64,000 nucleotides of DNA from assembly GCA_943908475.1 (NCBI GenBank), contig CALTTG010000011.1, forward strand, positions 17,547 through 81,546, read 5' to 3'. Each line of letters starts with the position of its first letter. The stretch's first letter is position 1. A program made the position numbers and the translations under genes. The stretch is from an uncultured Burkholderiales bacterium. Lineage in GTDB: Bacteria; Pseudomonadota; Gammaproteobacteria; Burkholderiales; Burkholderiaceae_C. The notes beneath the pieces were generated by a model. The model ran no database searches, was not told the origin of the DNA, and was given only the letters and a program-made list of their open reading frames with translations. Below, in pieces: positions 25,871-33,639 of the stretch.

Positions 25871-27574
25871 ATGCCCCATGACGTCAGCCTGATCTCCACC
25901 CTGTCGGCCGCATTCGCCCTGGCGCTGATCCTGGGGTTTGCCGCCACGCGCTTGCGGCTCCCTCCCTTGGTGGGCTATTTGTTGGCAGGCGTCATGATCG
26001 GCCCCGCCACCCCGGGCTTCGTGGCCGATGTGAAGCTCTCGGCCCAATTGGCCGAGATCGGGGTAATGCTGCTGATGTTTGGGGTGGGCCTGCACTTTTC
26101 GGTGGCCGACCTGATGGCGGTGCGCCGCATTGCGGTGCCCGGCGCCATCGTTCAGATCGCGGTGGCCACGGCCCTGGGCATGGCAGCGGCCCACACCTGG
26201 GAATGGTCGCTGGGTGCCTCGGTGGTGTTTGGCCTGAGCCTCTCGGTGGCCAGCACGGTCGTGTTGCTCAAAGCCCTGGAAGCTCGCGGCGCCGTTGAAA
26301 CTGGCAATGGCCGCATCGCCGTAGGCTGGCTGGTGGTCGAAGACTTGGTCATGGTGCTGGTGTTGGTGCTGCTGCCCGTGTTCGCGGGCTTGCTCTTGCA
26401 CGCCAACGACAGCGCGGGCGTGACCATGAACGGCTCGTGGTTGGGCCCGGTGGCCTCGACGCTGGCCAAAGTCTTTGCCTTCATCGCCACCATGCTGGTG
26501 GTGGGGAAACGGGTGCTGCCCAAGGTGTTGTGGTGGGTGGCTCGCTCGGGCTCGCGTGAATTGTTCACCCTGAGCGTGGTGGCCATCGCGGTGGGCGTGG
26601 CTTTTGGCGCGGCCAAGCTCTTTGACGTGTCGTTCGCCTTGGGTGCGTTCTTCGCCGGCATGATGATGCAGGAGTCAGAATTCAGTCACCGGGCAGCAGA
26701 AGAATCCCTGCCCCTGAGAGACGCGTTTTCGGTGCTTTTTTTTGTCTCGGTCGGCATGTTGTTCGACCCGGCCGTGCTGTGGCAGGCGCCAGGCAAACTG
26801 GCCGTGGCAGTGGCCATCGTGATGCTGGGCAAGACCTTGGCCGCCATGGTCTTGGTGCTGCTGCTGCGCTACCCGCTCAACACCGCCTTGACGGTGGGCG
26901 TCAGCTTGGCCCAGATCGGCGAGTTCTCCTTCATCCTCGCTGGGCTGGGCGTCGGGCTGGGCCTGCTCACTGCCGAAGGCCAGAACCTGATCCTGGCCAC
27001 GGCCTTGGTGTCCATTGCGGCCAACTCAGCGCTCTTCGCTGGCATCGGTCCGGTGCTGAACTGGGCCCGCCAGCACTCGGCGCTGGCACGTCATCTGGAA
27101 GCCCGCGATGACCCGCTGGCCGAGCTGCCGACCTCGGTGGACCAAAAGCACCTCCAAGGCCAGATCGTGGTCGTGGGACACGACCGCCTGGGACAGGACA
27201 TCACCGAACAGTTGCTGGCCCAAAACCTTTCGGTGGTGGTGGCCGACGAACGCCGTGACGTGGTCGAAGCCTTGCGTGACCGTCAAATCCCCGCGGTGAC
27301 CGGCGACCTGAACGACCCCGCCACCTTGATTCAGGCGCACATCGCACGGGCCTCGATCCTGGTCATCACACGACACGACCCCTTGCTCACGCGCCACTTG
27401 GTGGGCGTCGCCCGCGAACTGAATCCCGGCGTCCGGGTGGTGGTGCACGCCGCCAATGCCGAAGAGGCCCGGCTGCTGCAAGAGACCTTGAACGTCACGG
27501 CGTGCTGGCCCGATCAAGTCATGGCCTCTGGCTTGTCGCAACAGGTGCTGGCCTGGACTCAGCGCACCCCCTGA
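25871..27574 (+). CDS. CPA2-type cation:proton antiporter with TrkA-N domain
   Basis: A 567-residue inner-membrane antiporter of the YbaL/KefB group. About twelve membrane segments span residues 5-390, including LRLPPLVGYLLAGVMIGP and the ion-site segment FALGAFFAGMMMQESEFSH. A cytoplasmic TrkA-N Rossmann domain follows from about 425 (QIVVVGHDRLGQDITEQLL). The usual GxGRxG of that domain reads GHDRLG here, which may weaken nucleotide binding. It would exchange K+ or Na+ for H+. It lies 68 bases after fmdB on the same strand, but nothing links it to amide use. Confidence 0.87.
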   Translation: MPHDVSLISTLSAAFALALILGFAATRLRLPPLVGYLLAGVMIGPATPGFVADVKLSAQLAEIGVMLLMFGVGLHFSVADLMAVRRIAVPGAIVQIAVATALGMAAAHTWEWSLGASVVFGLSLSVASTVVLLKALEARGAVETGNGRIAVGWLVVEDLVMVLVLVLLPVFAGLLLHANDSAGVTMNGSWLGPVASTLAKVFAFIATMLVVGKRVLPKVLWWVARSGSRELFTLSVVAIAVGVAFGAAKLFDVSFALGAFFAGMMMQESEFSHRAAEESLPLRDAFSVLFFVSVGMLFDPAVLWQAPGKLAVAVAIVMLGKTLAAMVLVLLLRYPLNTALTVGVSLAQIGEFSFILAGLGVGLGLLTAEGQNLILATALVSIAANSALFAGIGPVLNWARQHSALARHLEARDDPLAELPTSVDQKHLQGQIVVVGHDRLGQDITEQLLAQNLSVVVADERRDVVEALRDRQIPAVTGDLNDPATLIQAHIARASILVITRHDPLLTRHLVGVARELNPGVRVVVHAANAEEARLLQETLNVTACWPDQVMASGLSQQVLAWTQRTP

Positions 27575-27584
27575 AGACCCAAGC

Positions 27585-28652
27585 TCAAGGCACGAGCGTC
27601 AGGAACACAAAAGCGGCAAACAACACCAGGTGCACTGCACCCTGCATGATGGTCGTGCGCCCTTGGGCCACGGTCAATGTGGCCACAGCGAAGGTGAGCA
27701 CCAACAGGATGAGGTCTTTGCCCTCCACGCCCAACTGCAGGGGCAAGCCCAGCCAGACCGACACCACCGCCACAGCAGGAATGCTCAATCCGATGCTGGC
27801 CAATGCCGAGCCAAACGACAAATTCATGCTGGTTTGCAAGCGATTGGCCAGGGCCGACCGGATGGCCGCCACGGTTTCAGGCAAGAGCACCAGCAACGCA
27901 ATCACCACCCCGATGACGGCCTTGGGCGCACCCGCGGCCACAACCATCGATTCGATGGTGGGCGACAGCACCTTGGCCAGGCCAATCACGGCCACCAACG
28001 ACACCACCAGCAAGGCCAAACTGCCCCAGGCCTGTGCCGCCGAGGGAGGCTCGGCATGCACATCCTGATTCGAGGCATCTTGCGCGGGCAAAAAGTAATC
28101 GCGATGCCGCACGGTTTGCACAAACACAAAGGCCAGCCACAAGGCCAGCGAGGCCAGACCGGCAAACATCAATTGCGACACGCTGTAGGTGCCACTGGCC
28201 GTGCTAGTGGTGAACGTGGGCAACACCAGCGTCAGGCCGGCCAGGGCGATCAGTGCGCTGAGGCCTGCGTGCGCCCCCTCGACCCGAAAACTCTGCTCCA
28301 TGTGGCGCCAGCCCCCCAACAACAGACACAAGCCCACCACGCCGGTGCAAATGATCATGATGGCCGAGTACACCGTGTCCCGAGCCACGGTGGCCGCGCC
28401 CTCGCCACCGGCCATCATCAAGGTCACGATCAAGGCCACCTCAATGACCGTCACCGCCAAGGCCAGCACCAAGGTGCCCAGCGGCTCGCCCACCTTGTGA
28501 GCGATGACCTCGGCATGGTGCACCGCGGCGAGCACCGCCCCCATCAAGGCGCCGCCCGCCAACCACAGCAAGGCACCCGCGGCAGGCATGACCAGGCACA
28601 AGCCCAGCAGCACAGCCGCCAACAGGGGAAAGATCAAGGACCAAATCGGCAT
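27585..28652 (-). CDS. chaA: ChaA-like calcium/sodium:proton antiporter
   Basis: A 355-residue membrane protein with about eleven segments in two similar halves, as in the Ca2+/cation antiporter (CaCA) superfamily. The two alpha-repeat motifs are visible: LGTLVLALAVTVIEVALI in the first half and VVIALLVLLPETVAAIRSAL in the second, each with the conserved Glu. HHAEVIAHKVGEP is typical of ChaA. It would export Ca2+ or Na+ in exchange for protons. The ATG at 28652 gives the standard MPIWSLIFPLLA start. The start codon is only 38 bases from that of the divergent DUF427 gene, with a perfect dyad between them. It converges on the CPA2 antiporter gene. Confidence 0.87.
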   Translation of the reverse strand: MPIWSLIFPLLAAVLLGLCLVMPAAGALLWLAGGALMGAVLAAVHHAEVIAHKVGEPLGTLVLALAVTVIEVALIVTLMMAGGEGAATVARDTVYSAIMIICTGVVGLCLLLGGWRHMEQSFRVEGAHAGLSALIALAGLTLVLPTFTTSTASGTYSVSQLMFAGLASLALWLAFVFVQTVRHRDYFLPAQDASNQDVHAEPPSAAQAWGSLALLVVSLVAVIGLAKVLSPTIESMVVAAGAPKAVIGVVIALLVLLPETVAAIRSALANRLQTSMNLSFGSALASIGLSIPAVAVVSVWLGLPLQLGVEGKDLILLVLTFAVATLTVAQGRTTIMQGAVHLVLFAAFVFLTLVP

Positions 28653-28661
28653 GTAAGCTCC

Positions 28662-28681
28662 ACAATGTTGGAACACATTGT
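28662..28681. promoter_or_regulatory. Palindrome between divergent chaA and DUF427 genes
   Basis: ACAATGT-TGGAAC-ACATTGT is a perfect inverted repeat with 7-bp arms, filling most of the 38 bases between the two start codons. A site here would overlap both translation starts and so could control both genes. Confidence 0.5.
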
Positions 28682-28690
28682 AGGAAGCCC

Positions 28691-28972
28691 ATGAAAGCCA
28701 CTTGGAACGGCGTGACCATTGCCGAGAGCGACACCACCATCGTGCTGGAGGGCAACCACTACTTCCCACCCGAGTCGGTCGACCGCAATTGCTTGCTCAG
28801 CAGCAACCACCGCACCATGTGCTCGCTCAAAGGGCAGGCCAGCTACCACGACCTCTTCGTCGACGGCAATGTGAACCCGAATGCGGCGTGGTTTTACCCC
28901 GAACCCCGAGACGGCTACGAACACATCCGCGGCCACATCGCGTTCTTCAAAGGCGTTCAGGTCACCGAGTGA
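28691..28972 (+). CDS. DUF427 domain protein
   Basis: A 93-residue cytoplasmic protein consisting of one DUF427 domain. Recognisable segments are ATWNGVTIAESDTTIVLEGN, YFPPESV near the start and CSLKGQASYHDL in the middle, with AWFYPEP later. The family is small, widespread and functionally uncharacterised. Its TGA overlaps the ATG of the following glutathione-transferase-like gene by one base, so the two are translationally coupled. Confidence 0.88.
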   Translation: MKATWNGVTIAESDTTIVLEGNHYFPPESVDRNCLLSSNHRTMCSLKGQASYHDLFVDGNVNPNAAWFYPEPRDGYEHIRGHIAFFKGVQVTE

Positions 28973-29637
28973 TGAGCACCCGTGGGGCCGGGCACGGTGT
29001 CGACGCGCCCGTGCTTTATTCATTTCGGCGCTGTCCCTACGCCATCCGGGCCCGACTTGCCCTGAAAGTGGCGGGCCTGACCGTGGTGGTGCGTGAGGTC
29101 GTGCTTCGAGACAAGCCCGCCGAGCTTTTGAACCTCTCGCCCAAAGGCACCGTGCCTGTGCTGGCGCTGAGCGATGGCAACGTGATCGACCAAAGCCTGG
29201 ACATCATGCGCTGGGCCTTGGCACAGCATGACCCACAGGGCTGGCGCGAGGCCGCGCCTGACGGCGACATCCGTGCATGGACCGACCTGAACGACGGTCG
29301 CTTCAAGGCCCTGCTGGACCGCTACAAGTACCCCGAGCGTCACCCCGAGCCGACGGGCCACAGCTGGCGCGAGCAGGCCGTGGCAGATGTGCTCGCACCG
29401 ATGAACGCACGGCTGATTCAACACGCCCAACTGTTGGGCGCCCGGATCAGCCTGGCCGACATGGCCTTGCTGCCCTTCGTGCGACAGTTTGCACAGGTCG
29501 ACCCCACTTGGTTCTCACACGCCCCGCTGCCCGGCCTGCAACGCTGGTTGCATGAGCACCTGAACTCACCACTGTTTGAGTCGGTGATGGGCAAGACCCC
29601 GCCGTGGGTACCCGATGCGCCACCGGTGTTCCTCTGA
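28972..29637 (+). CDS. Glutathione S-transferase family protein
   Basis: A 221-residue protein with an N-terminal thioredoxin-like domain (LYSFRRCPYAIRARLALKVA, containing the CPYA active-site-like motif at about residues 21-24), the cis-Pro/SNAIL region (GTVPVL...VIDQSLDIMRWA) and a C-terminal helical domain ending in ARISLADMALLPFVRQF. The CPxA motif suggests an omega/beta-like, Cys-type transferase or glutaredoxin-like activity. Its ATG overlaps the DUF427 stop (TGATG). Confidence 0.85.
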   Translation: MSTRGAGHGVDAPVLYSFRRCPYAIRARLALKVAGLTVVVREVVLRDKPAELLNLSPKGTVPVLALSDGNVIDQSLDIMRWALAQHDPQGWREAAPDGDIRAWTDLNDGRFKALLDRYKYPERHPEPTGHSWREQAVADVLAPMNARLIQHAQLLGARISLADMALLPFVRQFAQVDPTWFSHAPLPGLQRWLHEHLNSPLFESVMGKTPPWVPDAPPVFL

Positions 29638-29650
29638 GCACCTTCGCAGC

Positions 29651-30055
29651 ATGCACTCGACCCCGTCCATCCCTGAGCACGAATACGACATCACGGCCAT
29701 CCGCGCACAAGGTGCGGGTGGGCAAAACGTCAACAAGGTGTCCAGCGCGATTCATTTGCGCTTCGACATCATGGCCTCGTCACTCCACGATGGCATCAAA
29801 GCCCGTTTGATGGCCTTGAACGATCGGCGCATCACCAGCGAAGGCGTGCTGATCATCAAGGCGCAGAACCATCGCACCCAAGAGTTGAACCGGGCCGAAG
29901 CCGTGAAGCGCCTGCATGAACTGGTGGCCAGCGTGGCCCATGCACCCCGCATTCGGCGCGCCACCCAGCCCACCCGGGCGTCTCAACGACGGCGGCTGGA
30001 GGGCAAGCGCCAGCGGTCCAGCCTGAAGGCTCAGCGGGCCTCGTCGCTGGACTGA
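29651..30055 (+). CDS. arfB: Alternative ribosome-rescue factor / peptidyl-tRNA hydrolase ArfB
   Basis: A 134-residue RF-1-like protein. The catalytic GGQ lies at residues 23-25 in RAQGAGGQNVNKV, followed by SSAIHLRFDI and GVLIIKAQNHRTQELNR. The C-terminal tail is rich in Arg and Lys (SQRRRLEGKRQRSSLKAQ) and in ArfB enters the empty mRNA channel of stalled ribosomes. Length matches E. coli YaeJ (140). The ATG at 29651 lies 13 bases after the GST stop. Its 3' end overlaps the convergent hypothetical gene by 25 bases. Confidence 0.93.
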   Translation: MHSTPSIPEHEYDITAIRAQGAGGQNVNKVSSAIHLRFDIMASSLHDGIKARLMALNDRRITSEGVLIIKAQNHRTQELNRAEAVKRLHELVASVAHAPRIRRATQPTRASQRRRLEGKRQRSSLKAQRASSLD

Positions 30056-30381
30056 GGCGACACGCCGCTCGCGGTGTCCCAGACGGGCAGAGGCCAGCTG
30101 AGCAATTCGGCCAGGCGAGTGACCACCCAGACCGCCTCGGCCTCGGCCACGCCAGACTCCGGCGTCTGCAGGCCCAGACGCACACGGGCGAGCACCTCTT
30201 GCTCGTCGACGCCCACCTCGACATGGATGCCCTGGCAATGCGCCACCAGGTGGTGCGCCAGGTCTTCGCACACCTCATAGCGATCCCGCAATTCAGACAG
30301 GCTCACCTTCAGGCGTTGGCGATGGTCGCTGTGAACCGCCGTGAAGGACGGCGGAATGTGGATCTGATACTCGTCGTGCAT
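30031..30381 (-). CDS. Hypothetical protein, acidic, 116 residues
   Basis: I do not recognise a family. The product begins MHDEYQIHIPPSFTAVH, continues with a helix-forming stretch (LRDRYEVCEDLAHHLVAHCQ) and an EVGVDEQEVLARVRLGL segment, and ends with a variable SSDEAR tail. The dense protein-like composition and a location between arfB and amiE support a real gene. A start six codons upstream (30399) is possible. The dyad upstream of amiE lies just beyond this start, so the gene could share regulation with amiE. Confidence 0.65.
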   Translation of the reverse strand: MHDEYQIHIPPSFTAVHSDHRQRLKVSLSELRDRYEVCEDLAHHLVAHCQGIHVEVGVDEQEVLARVRLGLQTPESGVAEAEAVWVVTRLAELLSWPLPVWDTASGVSPQSSDEAR

Positions 30382-30413
30382 GACGGGGTTGTACCTCATC
30401 TCACCCAGTGGCG

Positions 30414-30429
30414 TACGTCAAAGAACGTA
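30414..30429. promoter_or_regulatory. Dyad TACGT-N6-ACGTA upstream of amiE
   Basis: A perfect inverted repeat with 5-bp arms and a CAAAGA spacer lies 77 bases before the amiE start. It matches the site in front of the amide importer operon in arms, spacing, the central AA of the spacer and the TT after the right arm. It is the strongest evidence that amiE and the importer share a regulator. Confidence 0.65.
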
Positions 30430-30506
30430 TTGGCCGCCCGCAGGTCGGCTTTCAGACTGGTGGCACGAGATGTTCGTCCCAACTGCCTTTCAGACAAGGA
30501 GCCGCC

Positions 30507-31547
30507 ATGCTTCACGGTGACATTTCCAGCAGCCACGACACGGTCGGTGTCGCAGTGGTCAACTACAAAATGCCCCGGCTTCACACACGCGCCGAAGTCA
30601 TCGACAACGCCCACAAGATCCGCCAAATGGTCGAGGGCATGAAGCTGGGGCTGCCAGGCCTCGACCTGGTGATCTTTCCCGAGTACAGCACCCACGGGAT
30701 CATGTACGACAAGCAGGAGATGATGGACACGGCCGTGACCATCCCGGGCGATGTCACCGACGTGTTCGCCCAAGCCTGCCGCAATGCGAAGGTGTGGGGC
30801 GTGTTTTCCTTGACCGGCGAGCGGCACGAAGAACACCCGACCAAGGTCCCCTACAACACCTTGATTCTGATGAACGACCAGGGCGAGATCGTTCAGAAAT
30901 ACCGCAAGATCATGCCCTGGACCCCGATTGAGGGCTGGTACCCGGGTGATCAAACCTACGTGTCCGACGGCCCCAAGGGCCTGAAGATCAGCCTCATCAT
31001 TTGCGACGATGGCAACTACCCGGAGATCTGGCGCGACTGTGCGATGAAGGGCGCCGAGCTCATCGTGCGCTGCCAGGGCTACATGTACCCGGCCAAAGAG
31101 CAACAAGTGCTGATGGCCAAGGCCATGGCCTGGGCCAACAACAGCTACGTGGCCGTGGCCAATGCCGCCGGGTTTGACGGGGTCTACAGCTACTTTGGCC
31201 ACAGCGCCATCATTGGTTTTGACGGGCGCACCTTGGGCGAGTGCGGCGAAGAAGACTACGGCATCCAGTACGCCCAACTCAGCAAGCGCCTGATCCGAGA
31301 TGCCCGCAGCACCGCGCAGTCACAGAACCACCTCTTCAAGCTGCTGCACCGTGGCTACACCGGCAAGATCCACTCAGGCGAGGGCGACAAGGGCGTGGCC
31401 GACTGCCCCTACAGCTTCTACCGCAACTGGGTGACCGACCCGCTGGGCACACAACGGCAAGTGGAGGCCATCACGCGGCCCACCGTGGGTACCTCGGAAT
31501 GCCCCATTGAGGGACTGCCGAACGACGCACGCCTCCACAGCGAGTGA
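30507..31547 (+). CDS. amiE: Aliphatic amidase
   Basis: Hydrolyses short aliphatic amides such as acetamide and propionamide to the acid and ammonia. The 346-residue product matches AmiE length (346-348). The nitrilase-superfamily residues fall exactly where AmiE has them: Glu59 (FPEYST), Lys134 (YRKIMPW) and Cys166 (ICDDGNYPE). The N-terminus (MLHGDISSSHDTVGVAVVNY) and C-terminal ECPIEGLP are also AmiE-like. AAGGAG precedes the ATG. No amiC/amiR antitermination genes are nearby, unlike in Pseudomonas; instead the upstream dyad links it to the two-component system of the amide importer. Confidence 0.95.
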   Translation: MLHGDISSSHDTVGVAVVNYKMPRLHTRAEVIDNAHKIRQMVEGMKLGLPGLDLVIFPEYSTHGIMYDKQEMMDTAVTIPGDVTDVFAQACRNAKVWGVFSLTGERHEEHPTKVPYNTLILMNDQGEIVQKYRKIMPWTPIEGWYPGDQTYVSDGPKGLKISLIICDDGNYPEIWRDCAMKGAELIVRCQGYMYPAKEQQVLMAKAMAWANNSYVAVANAAGFDGVYSYFGHSAIIGFDGRTLGECGEEDYGIQYAQLSKRLIRDARSTAQSQNHLFKLLHRGYTGKIHSGEGDKGVADCPYSFYRNWVTDPLGTQRQVEAITRPTVGTSECPIEGLPNDARLHSE

Positions 31548-31550
31548 CCC

Positions 31551-32588
31551 TCAGGAGCGCCAGCCCCCCAGTTCGGCCGGGGGCACATGCTGGCGCCGCC
31601 ACTGCGCCGGGGTCTCCCCCGTCCAAGCTTTGAAGGCCCGCTGAAACGCACTTTGCTCGGAATACCCCAGCAACAAGGCGATTTCAGCCAGGTCCAGCCG
31701 AGGGTTTCGCAAATGGGCTTGTGCCAAGTGCTGGCGGGTCTCGTCCAACAACTGCTGAAAGCTCATGCCCTCGCGCGCGAGGTGGCGCTGCAACGTGCGG
31801 GTGCTCATGTGCAGGGATGCGGCCAGGGCAGCCAGACTGGGTTGGCCCTCCCGAATCAAGGGCACCAAACGACGACGCCAGGCATCCAGCTCCGCCGGCA
31901 TGGCTGCCACCTGGGCCAGCAACTGCTCGGCCTGCTGATCGAGCAAGGCCAACAGGGCCGGATCTGATTTGCGCAGCGGCAATGTCAGCTGCGCGTGCGT
32001 CAACACCAGGCGGGTGGCCCGCTGCCCAAACAACACCTCGCCGCCAAAAAAGTCCAGGTAGGGCGTGAGGTCCTCCGGCGGCGGGTTCACGAAGGCAACC
32101 TGGGTCACGGGCAGGAAGCGTCCGGTCATGTCACGCGCCAGTTGCACCAGGGACGCAATGGCCGTTTCATCGACCAAGGCGCCAGGACGGATCCGATCCA
32201 CCCCCCACTCCAGGGTCACGCCTCGCACATCCGGCAGCACTTGAACCGAGTTGACGTCATACACCGAGGTGTAAAACCGCTCCAGTCTGGACAAGGCCTC
32301 CACCAGGCTGTGACAGGCGAGCGCGGCATAACCGATCACCCCGAAATGCCGGGGACTGATGCAACCCGCCACGCGAAGGCTCAGCGCAGGGCGATTCTCC
32401 CAGGCTTGAACCTTCGCGAGCATGGCCTGCCAGTCGGACATCGGCACGAAATGCGCCTGCCCGCTCGGCTCGGGGCCCAGCAGCTGCACGGCATCCTGAC
32501 CTTGTTGGCTCAGGTATTCGTACAGCAGTCGAACGTAAGAGGCAGCGACGCGAGGTTCTGACATGGCTCGTGATGACAGCCCGGCCAT
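31551..32588 (-). CDS. AraC-family transcriptional regulator
   Basis: A regulator of about 345 residues with an OruR-type N-terminal domain (ISPRHFGVIGYAALACHSLVEAL) and a C-terminal AraC DNA-binding domain. The two helix-turn-helix motifs are LAALAASLHMSTRTLQRHL and LAEIALLLGYSEQSAFQRAF, ending WTGETPAQWRR. It converges on amiE with a 3-base gap and diverges from the hydroxylase-family gene at 32719. Direct repeats with AraC-type spacing lie in that divergent region. The start is uncertain: ATG at 32588 has GAGGG upstream; alternatives are 32648 and 32564. Confidence 0.82.
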   Translation of the reverse strand: MAGLSSRAMSEPRVAASYVRLLYEYLSQQGQDAVQLLGPEPSGQAHFVPMSDWQAMLAKVQAWENRPALSLRVAGCISPRHFGVIGYAALACHSLVEALSRLERFYTSVYDVNSVQVLPDVRGVTLEWGVDRIRPGALVDETAIASLVQLARDMTGRFLPVTQVAFVNPPPEDLTPYLDFFGGEVLFGQRATRLVLTHAQLTLPLRKSDPALLALLDQQAEQLLAQVAAMPAELDAWRRRLVPLIREGQPSLAALAASLHMSTRTLQRHLAREGMSFQQLLDETRQHLAQAHLRNPRLDLAEIALLLGYSEQSAFQRAFKAWTGETPAQWRRQHVPPAELGGWRS

Positions 32589-32656
32589 GATGCCCTCGAG
32601 GTCGGAGCCTGAACACCCGGGGATGTCAGGCTCGCCCGAGGGGTGCATTGGCGCGA

Positions 32657-32686
32657 TTCGTCAAGAAAATGGCTGGGTTCGTCAAG
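32657..32686. promoter_or_regulatory. AraC-type direct-repeat operator
   Basis: TTCGTCAAG occurs twice, at 32657-32665 and 32678-32686, identical over nine bases and with a 21-base period, that is two helical turns. The pair lies between an AraC-type regulator gene and the divergent gene at 32719. Same-face direct repeats of this spacing are the usual layout of AraC-family sites. Confidence 0.6.
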
Positions 32687-32718
32687 CATAACGACACTTG
32701 AATTAGGAACATGAGGGC

Positions 32719-33639
32719 ATGGACCCCATGAACCTGCCCCTCTTGCTGAGCCAAGCCGACTGGCGTGACTGGTTGCTCGTGTTGCTCACCCCGTTGTTCC
32801 TGAGCTTTGTGGCGCTGGAGTGGTGGCACTTCCGACGACGCTCTGTCTACCACTGGCGCGACAGCCTGGCCAGCTTGAACCTGGGTGGCATCTACACCCT
32901 AGTGGACGTGGCCTTGGTGCTGACCGTGGTCCTGCCCGTGATGGAGGCCGTGCACCAGCACCGCCTGTGGACGCTGGAGGTCACCCCCTGGACGTTCCCA
33001 TTGCTCTACCTGGCCGTGGAGCTGTGCTACTACGCCTTTCACCGGGCCAGCCACCGCATCCGGTGGTTCTGGTGCGCCCATGTGGTCCATCACGGCTCTG
33101 AGCACATGAATTTCACCACGGCCATGCGGCAAAGCTGGCTTTACGGGGTCGCGGGCAACTGGCTCTTCTACACCCCCCTGGTCTGGCTGGGTGTGGAGCC
33201 CCGCTGGGTGCTGGGCACCCTGTCCATCAACCTCGCGTACCAGTTTTTCATCCACACACAGTGGGTCGACAAGCTGCCGGCCTGGGTCGAATGGGTGTTC
33301 AACACCCCATCGCACCACCGCGCCCACCATGGCCGCAACCCCATCTACATCGACCGCAACTACGGCGGCACCCTGATCGTGTTCGACCGACTGTTCGGCA
33401 CCTTCGTGCCCGAAACCGAAACGGTGGACTACGGCCTGGTTCGCCAGGTGAAATCCGACAACCCCTTGTGGCTGACCGTGCACGAATGGGTCGACATGTT
33501 CAAGGATGTGTCACGCCCTGGCCCCCTGGGCGAACGCCTGAAACACCTGTGGGCGCCCCCCGAATGGCAGCGCAGCGTCGATAATCACGCCCATGCACCC
33601 GAACGCCCTCCTCGATCTCACGACACAGCTCGTCCGTGA
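32719..33639 (+). CDS. Sterol desaturase / fatty acid hydroxylase family membrane protein
   Basis: A 306-residue di-iron membrane oxygenase. The eight-histidine motif is present as HRASH (about residue 109), HVVHHGSEHMN and HHRAHHGRN, embedded in about five to six membrane segments (LLVLLTPLFLSFVAL near the start). Family members hydroxylate or desaturate lipids, or cleave ether lipids; the substrate here is not known. The divergent AraC regulator and the TTCGTCAAG repeats suggest inducible expression. Its 3' end overlaps the RsmB-like gene by 47 bases in another frame. Confidence 0.87.
   Translation: MDPMNLPLLLSQADWRDWLLVLLTPLFLSFVALEWWHFRRRSVYHWRDSLASLNLGGIYTLVDVALVLTVVLPVMEAVHQHRLWTLEVTPWTFPLLYLAVELCYYAFHRASHRIRWFWCAHVVHHGSEHMNFTTAMRQSWLYGVAGNWLFYTPLVWLGVEPRWVLGTLSINLAYQFFIHTQWVDKLPAWVEWVFNTPSHHRAHHGRNPIYIDRNYGGTLIVFDRLFGTFVPETETVDYGLVRQVKSDNPLWLTVHEWVDMFKDVSRPGPLGERLKHLWAPPEWQRSVDNHAHAPERPPRSHDTARP

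Noticed and set aside
30461..30477. Sigma-54-like promoter before amiE (TGGCACGA with TTC near -12)
   Set aside because: The -24 half is perfect, but at the required distance the -12 GC reads TC. Without the invariant GC it is not a convincing sigma-54 site.
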